In this document: piece by piece, positions 44,512-54,497 of the stretch
Layout: the number at the start of each line of letters is the position of its first letter
Position numbering within the stretch: the first letter of the stretch is position 1
Source: Mycoavidus cysteinexigens_B
Lineage (GTDB): Bacteria > Pseudomonadota > Gammaproteobacteria > Burkholderiales > Burkholderiaceae
Length of the DNA stretch: 64,000 nt
Assembly (NCBI GenBank): GCA_031963465.1
Contig: JASSUG010000002.1
Location: forward strand, 248,001 to 312,000
Reading direction: 5' to 3'
Program-made: the position numbers and the translations under genes
The notes under the pieces: generated by a model
The model's database searches: none
What the model saw: only the letters and a program-made list of their open reading frames with translations
Told to the model about the DNA's origin: nothing

Positions 44512-44760
44512 TCATGAGTCTCCCCATACTTTGCGATTTATTGCATCTATTAAAGATTCTAATTCATCTCCGATTGCATTAAAAGAGTAATCGGGTCCAG
44601 CAAATCCTTCTGTGAGTAATTCATCACTGACTATATCAATAAGGATATCGCTTCCTTCCTCACTTAAAGACCCAGAAAGCAAAGTATCAACTAACTTCAT
44701 ATTCTCTGGGCTGCGTTTAGAAACAACTGTTCTTAAAAGGGCCCTTTCCCTAGCGTTCAT
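44512..44760 (-). CDS. Candidate immunity protein, orphan module 1
   Basis: The product is 82 aa, acidic, helical. Overlaps the toxin-tail stop by 4 bp. Paralogue of 42625-42852 (shared KLVDTLLSGSL, ELESLIDAIN). Predicted to bind the tail at 44757-45020. Intact frame, so it could protect against a related toxin delivered by neighbours even if its own toxin is not made. Confidence 0.75.
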   Translation of the reverse strand: MNARERALLRTVVSKRSPENMKLVDTLLSGSLSEEGSDILIDIVSDELLTEGFAGPDYSFNAIGDELESLIDAINRKVWGDS

Positions 44761-45020
44761 TTCCTTTCTCCAATTTTAGATCTTGACCAAATGGTAACAA
44801 TTTCTCCTTTTGGATTAATTACTATAGTTGCATTTTTCCCTTTCAAACGGAAGGTAGGCCCATATTCCGACGAATAATGTTTGATTGATATTGGATTTCT
44901 CCAAGCATCCCAAATACTTTTTGGATTTACTCCTGTGCCCTCGCGCGAAATAGCATGATTAATCCCATGTTTACTATAGCCAACAATCTCTGTCTTTGAT
45001 TCGAGATGCCGCGGGGCCAC
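44757..45020 (-). CDS. Displaced CdiA C-terminal toxin tail, module 1
   Basis: The product is 87 aa. GYSKHGINHAISREGTGV, PKSIWDAWRNPISIKHY, TIVINPKGEIVTIW: about 60% identical by eye to module 3. The first residues lack the LSMQLAAEQ leader, and upstream DNA is a decayed CdiA segment. Toxin class not assigned; nuclease is a guess from the family of small CdiA-CTs with KHG...SREG motifs. Confidence 0.75.
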   Translation of the reverse strand: MAPRHLESKTEIVGYSKHGINHAISREGTGVNPKSIWDAWRNPISIKHYSSEYGPTFRLKGKNATIVINPKGEIVTIWSRSKIGERK

Positions 45021-45464
45021 CTAGTCCAACTAACGCATGCAGTGCTGCATGGGCTGGGCTGCCTTCATTGATCGCTCCAGATTCAGCACGCCGCTTTGCA
45101 CAAACTGTGCGGTCGTCCCAGTCACATTTTCAGACGCGGCTGCGGTAACGGCTGTGAGCACTTGACGGTAGGTTCCACCTGGCCCCTATTACTTATTCAG
45201 TGCTTGCGCCTGCGAGCGTAATTCAGTTGCAGTCTCACATAACGCCTACCGCTGCTCTACAGACATCAATTCATTTTCATTCGCAAGCGCTTCTTGATGC
45301 TCAGCTCGCTGAATTTTACGATCCGCTTCTCTGGCTCTATTCGCAATAAACGCATTCGCTTCTCGGCTCAATGCTCCTACGATCTCAAAGCCGGCCTCAA
45401 TTTCAGTTTGGTTAAAGATCGTCAATAACATTTTCCCTAATTTATTATTTTCCATCAAAAACAA
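45021..45464 (-). pseudogene. Decayed duplicate of CdiA pre-toxin region
   Basis: From 45464 the DNA parallels the region of the large cdiA at about 47095-46790: IFNQTEIEAGFEIVGALSRE, ANAFIANRAREADRKI, ENELMSVEQR, then a stop at 45246 where cdiA has a sense codon. Beyond this the match continues with stops and frame changes (TATELRSQAQALNK, TAAASENVTGTTAQF) to about 45070. A duplicated, dead copy left upstream of module 1. Confidence 0.82.
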
Positions 45465-45474
45465 TACCTAATTA

Positions 45475-45924
45475 TCATTGATAACCTTCGTCTAATACTT
45501 TCATTAATTCAGACTGCAATGCCATAGATTCAGAGTCGTACCTATCGAAAAGTGCCAGACAACGATACTCCTTAGGATCTAAATATGTAGCTCGGATAAA
45601 AAAATATGAAATATCTTTTATTTCCTCATTTTTATGTGAGGTCGTGGCAATGTAAGAAAGGTCTCTATTATTATCAACCTCTATGATTTCATCAATTAAA
45701 TCATGGACTTCGTCTGAAAATTTACCATAAGTTAAGAAAAATACTGCGCCAAGCTCAATAATTCTTTTAACAAGATGTGAAATTTTCTCTTTATCAAAAA
45801 AATTGTTTACTATAAGTAAACAGACAAGCTCTCTATCTTTAATAACTCCCGTTAAATTAAAATCATCAAAAGATGAAATAATTAATTCACAATTTCCACT
45901 GTGCTTTACTAAATTGGTGCTCAT
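45475..45924 (-). CDS. Candidate CdiI immunity protein for the large CdiA
   Basis: The product is 149 aa. Overlaps the cdiA stop by 4 bp (ATGA), the normal cdiA-cdiI coupling. Acidic, alpha/beta-like: LIISSFDDFNLTGVIKDREL, VCLLIVNNFF, VFFLTYGKFSDEVHDLIDEI, FFIRATYLDPKEYRCLALFD. No family is recognised with confidence. Its role is inferred from position. Confidence 0.8.
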   Translation of the reverse strand: MSTNLVKHSGNCELIISSFDDFNLTGVIKDRELVCLLIVNNFFDKEKISHLVKRIIELGAVFFLTYGKFSDEVHDLIDEIIEVDNNRDLSYIATTSHKNEEIKDISYFFIRATYLDPKEYRCLALFDRYDSESMALQSELMKVLDEGYQ

Positions 45925-48900
45925 TTGCCGTTTCCTTTTATTTTATCGATGTTATCAGAAAATGTTTTAATTTCTTTTTCTAAGTGTCTTATGCGTGCCT
46001 CTTGTTGTTTTGAAACAATATCTGGTGCTAGACCTTCCATCCCTGGTTTGGTAGTCATATTTTCTTTGAACCATTTTAGTTTTTGTTCGTGCTCGGCAAT
46101 ACGTTTTTCATGAGAGCGAATAGCTTTAATTTCTTGATTAGTGAGCATCTGCTTAATATCAACAACTGCAGCCTCCTCTTTTGAAGCCTCACTAAAAATC
46201 GCATTCCCATACTCACTCACCTCCTCATTCATCGGCGTAGTTATTGGTTCAACTCCTTGTTGAGCCTCTCTAGGACTCACTAACGGCCGCGCTCTATCTC
46301 TTGATCGATCAGGCGCGCCGCCAAACAGCGGCATCTCCTCGCCTTCATGCCGCTCTCTCCCTGGAATTCGAAATGGCTGTAATGGCGCTATGGGCGTCCC
46401 TATCGGTGGCAGTGCTTGGGGTGGTAGCGCCAACTGATTATTTTCCACTTCAATTTGCGCCGCATTCTGCGCTAACGCCGCATCTGCGCCACTTGCTGCT
46501 GCAATTCCCGCCACTAGCCCCGTTACTAAATTTTTACGCGCCTCCTTCTCTTGTGCAGAAAGACCATCCACTGAACCCAGCAGGTTGCTCAGCAATACAC
46601 TCGCACTTGCTCCTAAGGCTGCCGAACCTCCCTCTTGCCCCTGCACAGCAGCGCTGCCGTAAGCCAATGTCCCATGTAAAGCTGCGCGCACACCTTCACT
46701 GTTTAAATTATCTGAAATCTCTTTTATTTTTTCTGCACCTAAGCTTTGTAAATAATTCATCGCCGTTGATTGCATAAACTGTGCGGTCGTCCCAGCCACA
46801 TTGCCAGACGCGGCTGCGGTGACGGCTGTGAGCACTCGACGGTAAGTTCCACCTGGCCCCCATTGCTTATTCAGTGCTTGCGCCTGCGAGCGTAATTCAG
46901 TGGCGGTCTCATATAACTCCTGCCGCTGCTCTATAGACATCAATTCATTTTCATTCGCAAGCGCTTCTTGAAGCTCAGCTTGCTCAATTTTACGATCTGC
47001 TTCTCTGGCTCTATTGGCAATAAATGCATTCGCTTCTCGGCCCAATGCTCCTGCGATCTCAAAGCCGGCCTCAATCTCAGTTTTGTTAAAGATCGTCGCT
47101 AACGCCTGATGGCTATGAGTCGGATTGCGATTTAGGCTAGCAATCGTCTCTTCTGCACTTCGCCCCGTCAACGCCTCCTGCCGCTGCTCATCCATAATTA
47201 CAATTTGAGCGCCGCTAATCGCACTTTGGGTGGTTGACGTGGCTTGGCCAGAAGCGCTCATCGCTATCGGCATCGCGGCGCTGGTACCTTTTAAGTTCGT
47301 CAACTGATTACCCTTATGCGCCGGTGTAATCGCTTGACCACGTTGACTCGAACCCACCCCTTTGCCATCTTTGCTGTATCCGATACCTAAGCCCAGGCTT
47401 TTTGCGTTGTAGCGCGCTTGATTCTCTATATCACTGATCTCTAGAGTACCCGTTATAAATTGATTATTGCCTGCTTCAATCGCTCGATCTGTACTTGCGA
47501 TCACGCCTCCCGCCAGTTTTGTATCGCCTTTGACTCCAATCTGGAAGCCGCCTTCGCCAGCTTGGATGCCCGCTTGCTCCGCTACGCTCAGATAATGGTT
47601 ATTTATCTTTTGTTGTGAGAAATTAATGCTCACGGCAGAAGCAGGACCGGCTGTAGCACTGCCGCTGATACTTTGATAGCGGCTGTTATAGGTACTCGCA
47701 TTCTGCACGCTTTCAATTTCAAGGTCACCCTCGATGCTGGCTTGGACTTGCTGGCCCGAGAGTTGAGCGCCTTTTAAGTGGACATTACTTTGTGCGTTTA
47801 ACATCAGCTTGCGGCCAGCTTTGATCTGAGCTGGCGTATGACTGACCTCAACGCCATCTGCGTGGCCGCGCCCGCTGCTGATTGCGACGGCAGCACCTAA
47901 TGAGCTATGGGTTCCGAGGGTGGCCGCTAACCCTGCCGCGCTGCTCTGGCTGTGCTGCTCACTGTGCTGGATAAAGGTGTTCGGCGCTGCCTCAATTTTC
48001 AGGGGGCCTGCTACTTTGAGTTGAACATCTTGTTTGGCTTCAATTTGAGAACCAATGATATTGAGGGTTGACGCTTCGCCTGAACCTTCCATCTCCAAGT
48101 GCACCGTGCCGCCCGCCGTAATTGTGCTACCCAACGCCGTTGTGCTCCGCTGCGTTTGCTGAAACTCTTGATGGCTTTCACCCATCATCACGCTGACGGT
48201 AACGCCGCCAGCAGTTTTTGGATCGGCTTGAATCGCATCGTAGGCGTTTTTAGCCCCGAGCGCGATAGTGCCAGCGGCTAACATGTGCATGAGTGGATCA
48301 CTCACTTGCGTGCTGGCTTGAAGCATTTGTTGGCCGGTTTGCGCAGCAGCAATCACTGGCGCGCTGACTGAGACGGTCAAGCCAGATTGATGCCATTCGC
48401 TATGCTGCCAGCGCCGGCCTTGTTCATAGACTGCATCGACTGTGCCTTTGAGCGCTTTAGCCCGGATACTGCCCTCAGGCGCCACCAACTGACTACCGCT
48501 TTGTTGATATTCGCGGCCTGCTATGGCCTCGATCTGACCTGACACACTGCCAATAATAGTGCCGATATAGGCGGTGCTTTCACTCTCGAGCGCCTCCTTT
48601 TGCTCGCGCTCGCCAATGGTGTAGCCTAAGCTGCCGTTGTCTAAAAGCCCTGAGCGTTCTTGGACTGAGTAATAGCTCGCTTGCTCAATCTGCTTGGCCG
48701 CTTTTAGTTTGATGTCATTGCCAGCATACAAACCCACAGCATGCATGCCGACGATGTTTGAACCCGTAGCACTGAGATCATGCCCAGCTTCCATCTTGAC
48801 GGTACCGCCCGAGAAAGTACTATTCAATACTTGTTTTTTATACTGCTGAGTTTGGCTTGATTCACTCGAAGAAGATAATAAATGATTAAATTCATGGTAG

Positions 48901-51900
48901 CGAGATTCCGCAAAAGAGCGCTCTTCATAAGCGGCTTCCACCTTAATATTTCGGCCCGCTTTGACAGAAAGCGCGGCCCCAGCATGAACATACGCGCCAA
49001 CTGCATTGATATCATGGCCTGCCTTAAGTTCAAGGGATCCACCCGTTTGCATGAGCGTACCCACTTCGGCTTTTCTGCTTTGGCTTAACGAGTTTTGCTC
49101 GTCCCAGATCAGTTGTTGTTGCTCTACGGTAGCGACTGTGCCTAATGTAAGGTCATGTCCTGCTTCTAAAGTGGCTGCTTGACTCACCTCGAGGTGCGTT
49201 GCCGCCAGGTTAAGATCCGCCTTAGCACGGACTTCCAGTTGCTCCGCTTGAATCCGGCTTAAGCCATCTAGCGTTGTCAGGCTACCGCTCAGCGCGTGAG
49301 TTGTCTGGGTTTGGCTTTGTAGATGGATATCTTGCTCGGCGGCTAAGGTGATTTGTTTGCCGGCCAGTATGCCAGCACGGCTGTCGATGTCTTCGCTAGC
49401 ATGTAGAGAGAGATGATCTAAGCTTACGATGGCGCCACGTCGGTTATCAATATTGTGCGCGTTAAGATTGATTTTGCCGGTGCTGACCATCGTGCCAGCA
49501 TTTTTAATCATGCCTCGGCTGGTCAAATCAATTTCGTTGGCGGCTATACCAGAGCCCCCTAGCCGCGGTACGTGGATGCGTGCGCTAGAGAGATACACTT
49601 GCGGCACCAGTACAGTTTGCTCACCGCCGTTAGGTAGCCTAATCGTTTGATTTACCAGCCAGACAATATCCTGTGACAATGACGTTTGCTGCTCAGCGGT
49701 CAATGGCATGCCTAGTTGCAGGTTAGCCTGCTGCGCATATTCTGCGCCAGCTCTCATTAAAGCTTGGTATTCAGCCCTTTGATTGGTTTGATACGAGAGT
49801 GCATATTGACCTGCCAAGGCGATGCTTTGGTCACGTATGAGTTGCTGCTCATAAAAACCGCTCCCTAAACGTTTAGGCGCGCTTCTCGGGTTAACGCCAA
49901 TCAAATTTAATAGGTAATTACTCGATAAAGACCAATCAGTATGATTAAAACGTGGATCGATATCGACTAAAAAAGGCTGCTCAGGCGCCGTCTGCACAAT
50001 ATGCATACCGCTTGTAGGCAGCGGCGGGACAATTAAGCTATTCTGGTTGCTTGCATCGCGCACCATAACCGTGTCGCTCGTAGCGTGAGCGTGTCGTATC
50101 AATAGCTCAGGTTTTTCGTGCTGAACCAGCCTACCTTCCGCCTGAGTGGTGAGATCCAATTTGCTTTGCTGAATAACAGACGGCGTTCTATAGTGGATAA
50201 AATCACTATATGTACGCTCCCGTCCTCTCAAATGACCGCGCCAATCACTGCGCGTATAACGAGAAAGTCCCACATCTATTTGGGTAGTCAAGTTGATCGC
50301 GTCACGATTGTCTTCCATCTCGAAACTATTATCCAGCGGGAGGATTTTGCCACCTGAGATCAGCTTGCTTTTGTCATTGAGAACCCGGCCAGACAATTTC
50401 ATATCGCCGCCTGCCTGGATTGTCGCAGGTTGGCTTTCTTCGACGACCGTGTCTTTTACAATACGCATATAGCCGTATTCAGTATAGTCGGCAAACGGAG
50501 CGGCACTGCCGTCTTTCACAACTTGGCGACCGCCCCGGCTTACCTCCCATGCGAGTTGGTCAAGACGGTAGCGCTGGCTCGACCCTTCGGGTTGCACTTC
50601 TAAAATGAATTGTTTATCGACCACCCGTTCTCGAGTTTTGAAATAAGCCGTTTTATTGATTAGCCGAGAGGTATTAATCGAAAGTTGACCTACCGCATCA
50701 ATCGTAGCCGATGAGTTTATCGTGCGCAGCGCTTTGCCAAGTGCTTTATTTTGCGCATCAAGCTGCTGGCCAATAGTCATATTGCCACCACTGAATAGCA
50801 GACTGTGATCTTTGTTTTCAAGCCATTTAGCGCCTATATCAAGGCGTGTATTCGCTGCAATGACGCTCGGCTTATATCCATTAACAGTATATTTTGTCTC
50901 AAAGTTACTTAAATTCTTAGCGCCCACTGCAACCGTGTCACCATAGATCAGCCCCTTATTGCTCAATGTATCTTCCGCTTTGAGAAGCATCTGAGCCCCC
51001 GTAACCAAAGCCTCTGATTGGTTGTCAATCTGGGTAGAGCTAATCGACATTTGCTTGCCGCTTGCTACTATCCCTTGATTAACACAATCGCCTTGAGCCA
51101 GGGTTGGTACATCTCCGTCATTTGGCAACTTAAATGCTCTTTGCGAAGAGGTGGAAATCATTGCGCAGGAGAATGGGGCAGCCAGATTGAGATTCTTACC
51201 TGCTAACACTTGGCTAGCTTGGCCATTGAGTATGCTTTGTGCATTGACCGTGAGATTCCCGTAACCTATGACTAAACCCGGCGACTCGACTCGCTCATCA
51301 GGCACCGTGTTATTTTTAAATTGGCCTGTAATAATCCTTGTATCGCCTCCGCCAGCATGCACGATATGTCCGCTGTCATTATCTAACTCATTAGCTACGT
51401 GCAGTTCGAGTTCTGCTGAGTCTTTATCGAATGGCCGAGCAAGCCGCTCGTCCGCTTGCGCGACTTGCCGCTTTCTAACCTCGTCTACCCATACCTTTCC
51501 TCGGTCAGCCATCGTACCGACCGGTATCGCGGTAAGCTCGCCTCGATAAATCGTGCCACGTCGGTTTTCTAGTTTTTGCGCACTGAGTTTGAGATGATCT
51601 GAACTCGCCACAACACTGCCTATGCTTACCTTGCTTACGCTAGACAGCTCATCCTGAATGTCGGCGGAACTATTCACAATATGTTGAGCGGTGAGTTGTG
51701 TCTGGCCCCTGCCAAAAATAACGCCAGAGTGAATATTTTCGATTTTTCTAGCCGCCGAAATATGTGTTTTTCCACGGCCACGGTTGATCATTTGCGCTGA
51801 GTTATTTTTAATTTCATCGGCCTTAACGATAAGCTCTCCGGTCTCGCTTAAAGCTTCAATTTTGCCTTTCTCATTATTCAAAAATTGCGCCTCAGCCCTG

Positions 51901-53021
51901 ACCAACCCGCCACTTATCAGCCCCTGGTTTCTGAATCTGTCAGCCTTGATAGTGGTGCTAGCACTATCGATTGAGGCGTCTGGCTGGTTATCGACTTCAG
52001 CCGCAAAAATTTGCATTTCTCCGCTACTATGCAAAATGCTCTGGTTAATGAATCTACCCTTAGTCTCAAACGATAAGTGACGCCCTGCTTGCAAAGCCTT
52101 ATAGGCGGTATGCGTATAATCATTTTCTAGTGATACCAAAAGATCACGTGTTGCACTGATGATGCCAGGACCCTCAAGGGCTGTTGCTTTCAACTCCAAA
52201 TCGTTATTCGATATAATTTCTCCAGCATTGACTAAGCCACCCGGGCTCGAAATCCAGAGTTGCCGCTCAGCGCGCACCTTGGCTTGCTGGGTTAAGGTCA
52301 GCCGACCTTGATTAGCTAAGTCCTTATGATCGATCAGTTGGGGGCAAGCTACACTCTTCCAGCGGTCCGTCTCCGCATAGTTAACCTGGCTAGGTCCGCT
52401 TAACAAATGAATGCGCTTGGCCTGCACTTCACCCTCTATTTTGATGCTGTAGGCAATTAAATCCAGTTGTTCAAACGGCTCGAGTTTCGCCCCATAGCGG
52501 ATCGTAATCTGCCCTTCGGTCACACACAGTGTTTCAAGACCGCCGCTCTGCCCCCAAATAGGCGAACCCGTTGTTAATACGATGCGGTGACTATTCAGAA
52601 AATGGTAACCCCAATAGGAAACGCCATTCGCATTGACGCAGGACATTGCGGCCGACTGTCCATTAATTTTAACGATGCTAGCGGGCTGGGCTGGCATCCC
52701 CCCCGTAACCTCATTGAGAATCATCTTTAGCGTTAGATCGCTCTGTGACCGTGGGCTGCGCGCAATATTCTGACCCGGTCTGGCTTGGAGCGCAGTGCGC
52801 ACGGTTTCATTTAAAATTGCGTCGGAACGATGGCCCTCGGGATTTTTAGAGGCGTTGCTTGAAGCGCTCGCGCAGTCCGGCTGCGGTATGTTTTCCGGCA
52901 GTGCGTCTTTGGCAGGCGCAGACTCGCTAGCGCTGGAGTTGGCTGGGGTCGACGTTTGCTCGCGAGCAGCGCGGGAAGATGACTGAGAGAACTGGGTCGA
53001 TATATTCTGAATGGGGTTCAT
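45921..53021 (-). CDS. CdiA-like filamentous hemagglutinin/contact-dependent inhibition toxin
   Basis: The product is about 2366 aa. After a Ser/Ala/Pro-rich leader comes a TPS-like secretion domain (LKMILNEVTGGMPAQ, NVNGVSYWGYHFLNSHRIVL, TTGSPIWG) with NPNG altered to NVNG. Long FHA and hemagglutinin repeats follow (EAGHDLTLGT, LELKAGHDINAVGAY, SLKAGRNIKVEAA-like). Next comes the pre-toxin domain (QEKEARKNLVTGLVAGIAAA) with the VENN motif at 46438-46449, then a ~170-residue variable tail (HEKRIAEHEQKLKWF, ARIRHLEKEIKTFSDNI) of unassigned activity. The ATG at 53021 has AAGGAA upstream. Text further upstream, from 53246 (LSQAALPIFASLVAQPLY, IADQNAATRNR), looks like the eroded original N-terminus. 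No signal peptide at the chosen start and no cdiB in the window, so export is doubtful or depends on a distant TpsB. Confidence 0.88.
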   Translation of the reverse strand: MNPIQNISTQFSQSSSRAAREQTSTPANSSASESAPAKDALPENIPQPDCASASSNASKNPEGHRSDAILNETVRTALQARPGQNIARSPRSQSDLTLKMILNEVTGGMPAQPASIVKINGQSAAMSCVNANGVSYWGYHFLNSHRIVLTTGSPIWGQSGGLETLCVTEGQITIRYGAKLEPFEQLDLIAYSIKIEGEVQAKRIHLLSGPSQVNYAETDRWKSVACPQLIDHKDLANQGRLTLTQQAKVRAERQLWISSPGGLVNAGEIISNNDLELKATALEGPGIISATRDLLVSLENDYTHTAYKALQAGRHLSFETKGRFINQSILHSSGEMQIFAAEVDNQPDASIDSASTTIKADRFRNQGLISGGLVRAEAQFLNNEKGKIEALSETGELIVKADEIKNNSAQMINRGRGKTHISAARKIENIHSGVIFGRGQTQLTAQHIVNSSADIQDELSSVSKVSIGSVVASSDHLKLSAQKLENRRGTIYRGELTAIPVGTMADRGKVWVDEVRKRQVAQADERLARPFDKDSAELELHVANELDNDSGHIVHAGGGDTRIITGQFKNNTVPDERVESPGLVIGYGNLTVNAQSILNGQASQVLAGKNLNLAAPFSCAMISTSSQRAFKLPNDGDVPTLAQGDCVNQGIVASGKQMSISSTQIDNQSEALVTGAQMLLKAEDTLSNKGLIYGDTVAVGAKNLSNFETKYTVNGYKPSVIAANTRLDIGAKWLENKDHSLLFSGGNMTIGQQLDAQNKALGKALRTINSSATIDAVGQLSINTSRLINKTAYFKTRERVVDKQFILEVQPEGSSQRYRLDQLAWEVSRGGRQVVKDGSAAPFADYTEYGYMRIVKDTVVEESQPATIQAGGDMKLSGRVLNDKSKLISGGKILPLDNSFEMEDNRDAINLTTQIDVGLSRYTRSDWRGHLRGRERTYSDFIHYRTPSVIQQSKLDLTTQAEGRLVQHEKPELLIRHAHATSDTVMVRDASNQNSLIVPPLPTSGMHIVQTAPEQPFLVDIDPRFNHTDWSLSSNYLLNLIGVNPRSAPKRLGSGFYEQQLIRDQSIALAGQYALSYQTNQRAEYQALMRAGAEYAQQANLQLGMPLTAEQQTSLSQDIVWLVNQTIRLPNGGEQTVLVPQVYLSSARIHVPRLGGSGIAANEIDLTSRGMIKNAGTMVSTGKINLNAHNIDNRRGAIVSLDHLSLHASEDIDSRAGILAGKQITLAAEQDIHLQSQTQTTHALSGSLTTLDGLSRIQAEQLEVRAKADLNLAATHLEVSQAATLEAGHDLTLGTVATVEQQQLIWDEQNSLSQSRKAEVGTLMQTGGSLELKAGHDINAVGAYVHAGAALSVKAGRNIKVEAAYEERSFAESRYHEFNHLLSSSSESSQTQQYKKQVLNSTFSGGTVKMEAGHDLSATGSNIVGMHAVGLYAGNDIKLKAAKQIEQASYYSVQERSGLLDNGSLGYTIGEREQKEALESESTAYIGTIIGSVSGQIEAIAGREYQQSGSQLVAPEGSIRAKALKGTVDAVYEQGRRWQHSEWHQSGLTVSVSAPVIAAAQTGQQMLQASTQVSDPLMHMLAAGTIALGAKNAYDAIQADPKTAGGVTVSVMMGESHQEFQQTQRSTTALGSTITAGGTVHLEMEGSGEASTLNIIGSQIEAKQDVQLKVAGPLKIEAAPNTFIQHSEQHSQSSAAGLAATLGTHSSLGAAVAISSGRGHADGVEVSHTPAQIKAGRKLMLNAQSNVHLKGAQLSGQQVQASIEGDLEIESVQNASTYNSRYQSISGSATAGPASAVSINFSQQKINNHYLSVAEQAGIQAGEGGFQIGVKGDTKLAGGVIASTDRAIEAGNNQFITGTLEISDIENQARYNAKSLGLGIGYSKDGKGVGSSQRGQAITPAHKGNQLTNLKGTSAAMPIAMSASGQATSTTQSAISGAQIVIMDEQRQEALTGRSAEETIASLNRNPTHSHQALATIFNKTEIEAGFEIAGALGREANAFIANRAREADRKIEQAELQEALANENELMSIEQRQELYETATELRSQAQALNKQWGPGGTYRRVLTAVTAAASGNVAGTTAQFMQSTAMNYLQSLGAEKIKEISDNLNSEGVRAALHGTLAYGSAAVQGQEGGSAALGASASVLLSNLLGSVDGLSAQEKEARKNLVTGLVAGIAAASGADAALAQNAAQIEVENNQLALPPQALPPIGTPIAPLQPFRIPGRERHEGEEMPLFGGAPDRSRDRARPLVSPREAQQGVEPITTPMNEEVSEYGNAIFSEASKEEAAVVDIKQMLTNQEIKAIRSHEKRIAEHEQKLKWFKENMTTKPGMEGLAPDIVSKQQEARIRHLEKEIKTFSDNIDKIKGNGK

Positions 53022-53272
53022 AGTCGTAGTTTCCTTGCGTTTAGCAAAGCGTGCAGAAAAAAAGATAAGGAGTTTTTTAGGAAGCCGGGGCCAGCTCCCT
53101 TGGCGGTTGCGCGTGGCAGCATTTTGATCAGCGATGAGCGGTGGTTCACGCTCATATAATGGCTGAGCAACTAGACTCGCAAATATGGGCAAAGCTGCTT
53201 GACTAAGGTGCCTCGTCCAAAAGGGAAGTGAAGAGAGCCTTTGCATATGCGTAGCTAATATTCAATTGCACT

Positions 53273-53833
53273 TCACGCTTTATTTAAAATTCTTGTTCTT
53301 AGTTCACTAACTCTTTGGGCTAGGTTTTTATTTTTTTCGATAAGCACTGCATTATCTTGAATAATTTCAACATTATCCTGAATGTACTCTACCATACTTC
53401 TTATTCTATCTGCTTCCTTACCTAACCCTGCTAGAAGCATTAAACTCTCTCTTTCAGTTGGCGATGTTGCTGATAGTGCGCCATTTATTCCTCTTTGCAA
53501 TTGGAGTGTGTCTGCCGCCATCTCATCTAAAGTTCTTTGCAAAGCACTCATATCTTTACTGGGCTTCATCTCTCCCTCGGCACGCTCAACTAAATTTGTT
53601 AAACGTGCCATTAGCAATGCCGTTTTACTTGCAAAGCTACCTATAGGTTCCATTAGCGATACTTTTAAATCACATGCAATTTTCTCTAAATGTGCCGCTG
53701 ATGTCTTTTGCCCATCATCAATCCTCCCTGATGGCAGTTCTAATAAAACCTTATCCAATTCGCGCGCAATGTCATTTAAGGATCTTATCGCAGATCTGGC
53801 GACTTCACCCGATACCCTTACTGAAGCATCCAT
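53273..53833 (-). CDS. Repeat-family helical protein, paralogue 1 (no signal peptide)
   Basis: The product is about 186 aa, mainly helical. Shares with the next four entries the repeat LEKIACDLKVSLMEPIGSFA and a C-terminal coiled-coil helix (VEYIQDNVEIIQDNAVLI, RVSELRTRIL). The start is chosen at the last of three ATGs (53839, 53836, 53833), with AAGGAA eight bases upstream. TAAGGAA-ATG resembles the TAAGGAGATAGCAATG start of the IS-split paralogue. Family not recognised. Unlike the lipoprotein paralogues it would stay cytosolic or use another export route. Confidence 0.72.
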   Translation of the reverse strand: MDASVRVSGEVARSAIRSLNDIARELDKVLLELPSGRIDDGQKTSAAHLEKIACDLKVSLMEPIGSFASKTALLMARLTNLVERAEGEMKPSKDMSALQRTLDEMAADTLQLQRGINGALSATSPTERESLMLLAGLGKEADRIRSMVEYIQDNVEIIQDNAVLIEKNKNLAQRVSELRTRILNKA

Positions 53834-53977
53834 CATCATTTCCTTAGACGACTCAAAAAAATAAAATTTATCCTTCCAACCACACTGCTTCCCTATCATT
53901 TAATTCAATGTACTTTCATAAGTAATCTATATTTCTACCGTAGCTATAAATTAAAGTAATTTTTAGTAATTTTTAAA

Positions 53978-54009
53978 GGTTCCAGCACCACTTTTGCGGT
54001 GCTGGAACC
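53978..54009 (-). terminator. Strong hairpin after the IS-split paralogue
   Basis: GGTTCCAGCACC pairs with GGTGCTGGAACC around an 8-nt loop; on the minus strand it is followed by TTTAAAAATT. It is 44 bp past the stop of the gene ending at 54053, consistent with a rho-independent terminator. Confidence 0.75.
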
Positions 54010-54497
54010 AATAAACATTGAATTTCAGTTGACCATTGATAAAAGCTTGGCATTAAGAATTATTCAACTCGTTCAAAATTTCCGTCAACTCAGCCTCCAG
54101 AGCCATAAGATTCTCATATTCACGAGTAAGCTCTTCATTATTTTGCATGATCTCACGACGATTTTGAATATGCACTAGACTAACCCCCAACCTATCATTT
54201 GCTCCACCCAGACGGTCCAGAACAGATAAACGATCTCCAGCACCTGATGGCGTCTGTAATATTGTCTCTCTTATATCTCCTTGCAATTGCATCTGATCAT
54301 GCACTACCTTATTTATATCTTCCTCTGACACTTTCCTTATAGTTGATTCCATATTTCGCATATCTGTATTAGGCGGCACATCTCTATCTGGCTTCACTAA
54401 ATCTAAAGCACGCCCTACCATCAATACAGTATCCTTTGCCAGTTCTGTCACCGGTCTGGTTACTATTTTTTCAGTTCCTCTTAGAACCTGCCCTAAA

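Noticed and set aside
53022..53246. Extending the CdiA start to 53246
   Set aside because: The ribosome site (AAGGAA) is at 53021, and the upstream text has no clean signal peptide cleavage; treated as eroded.
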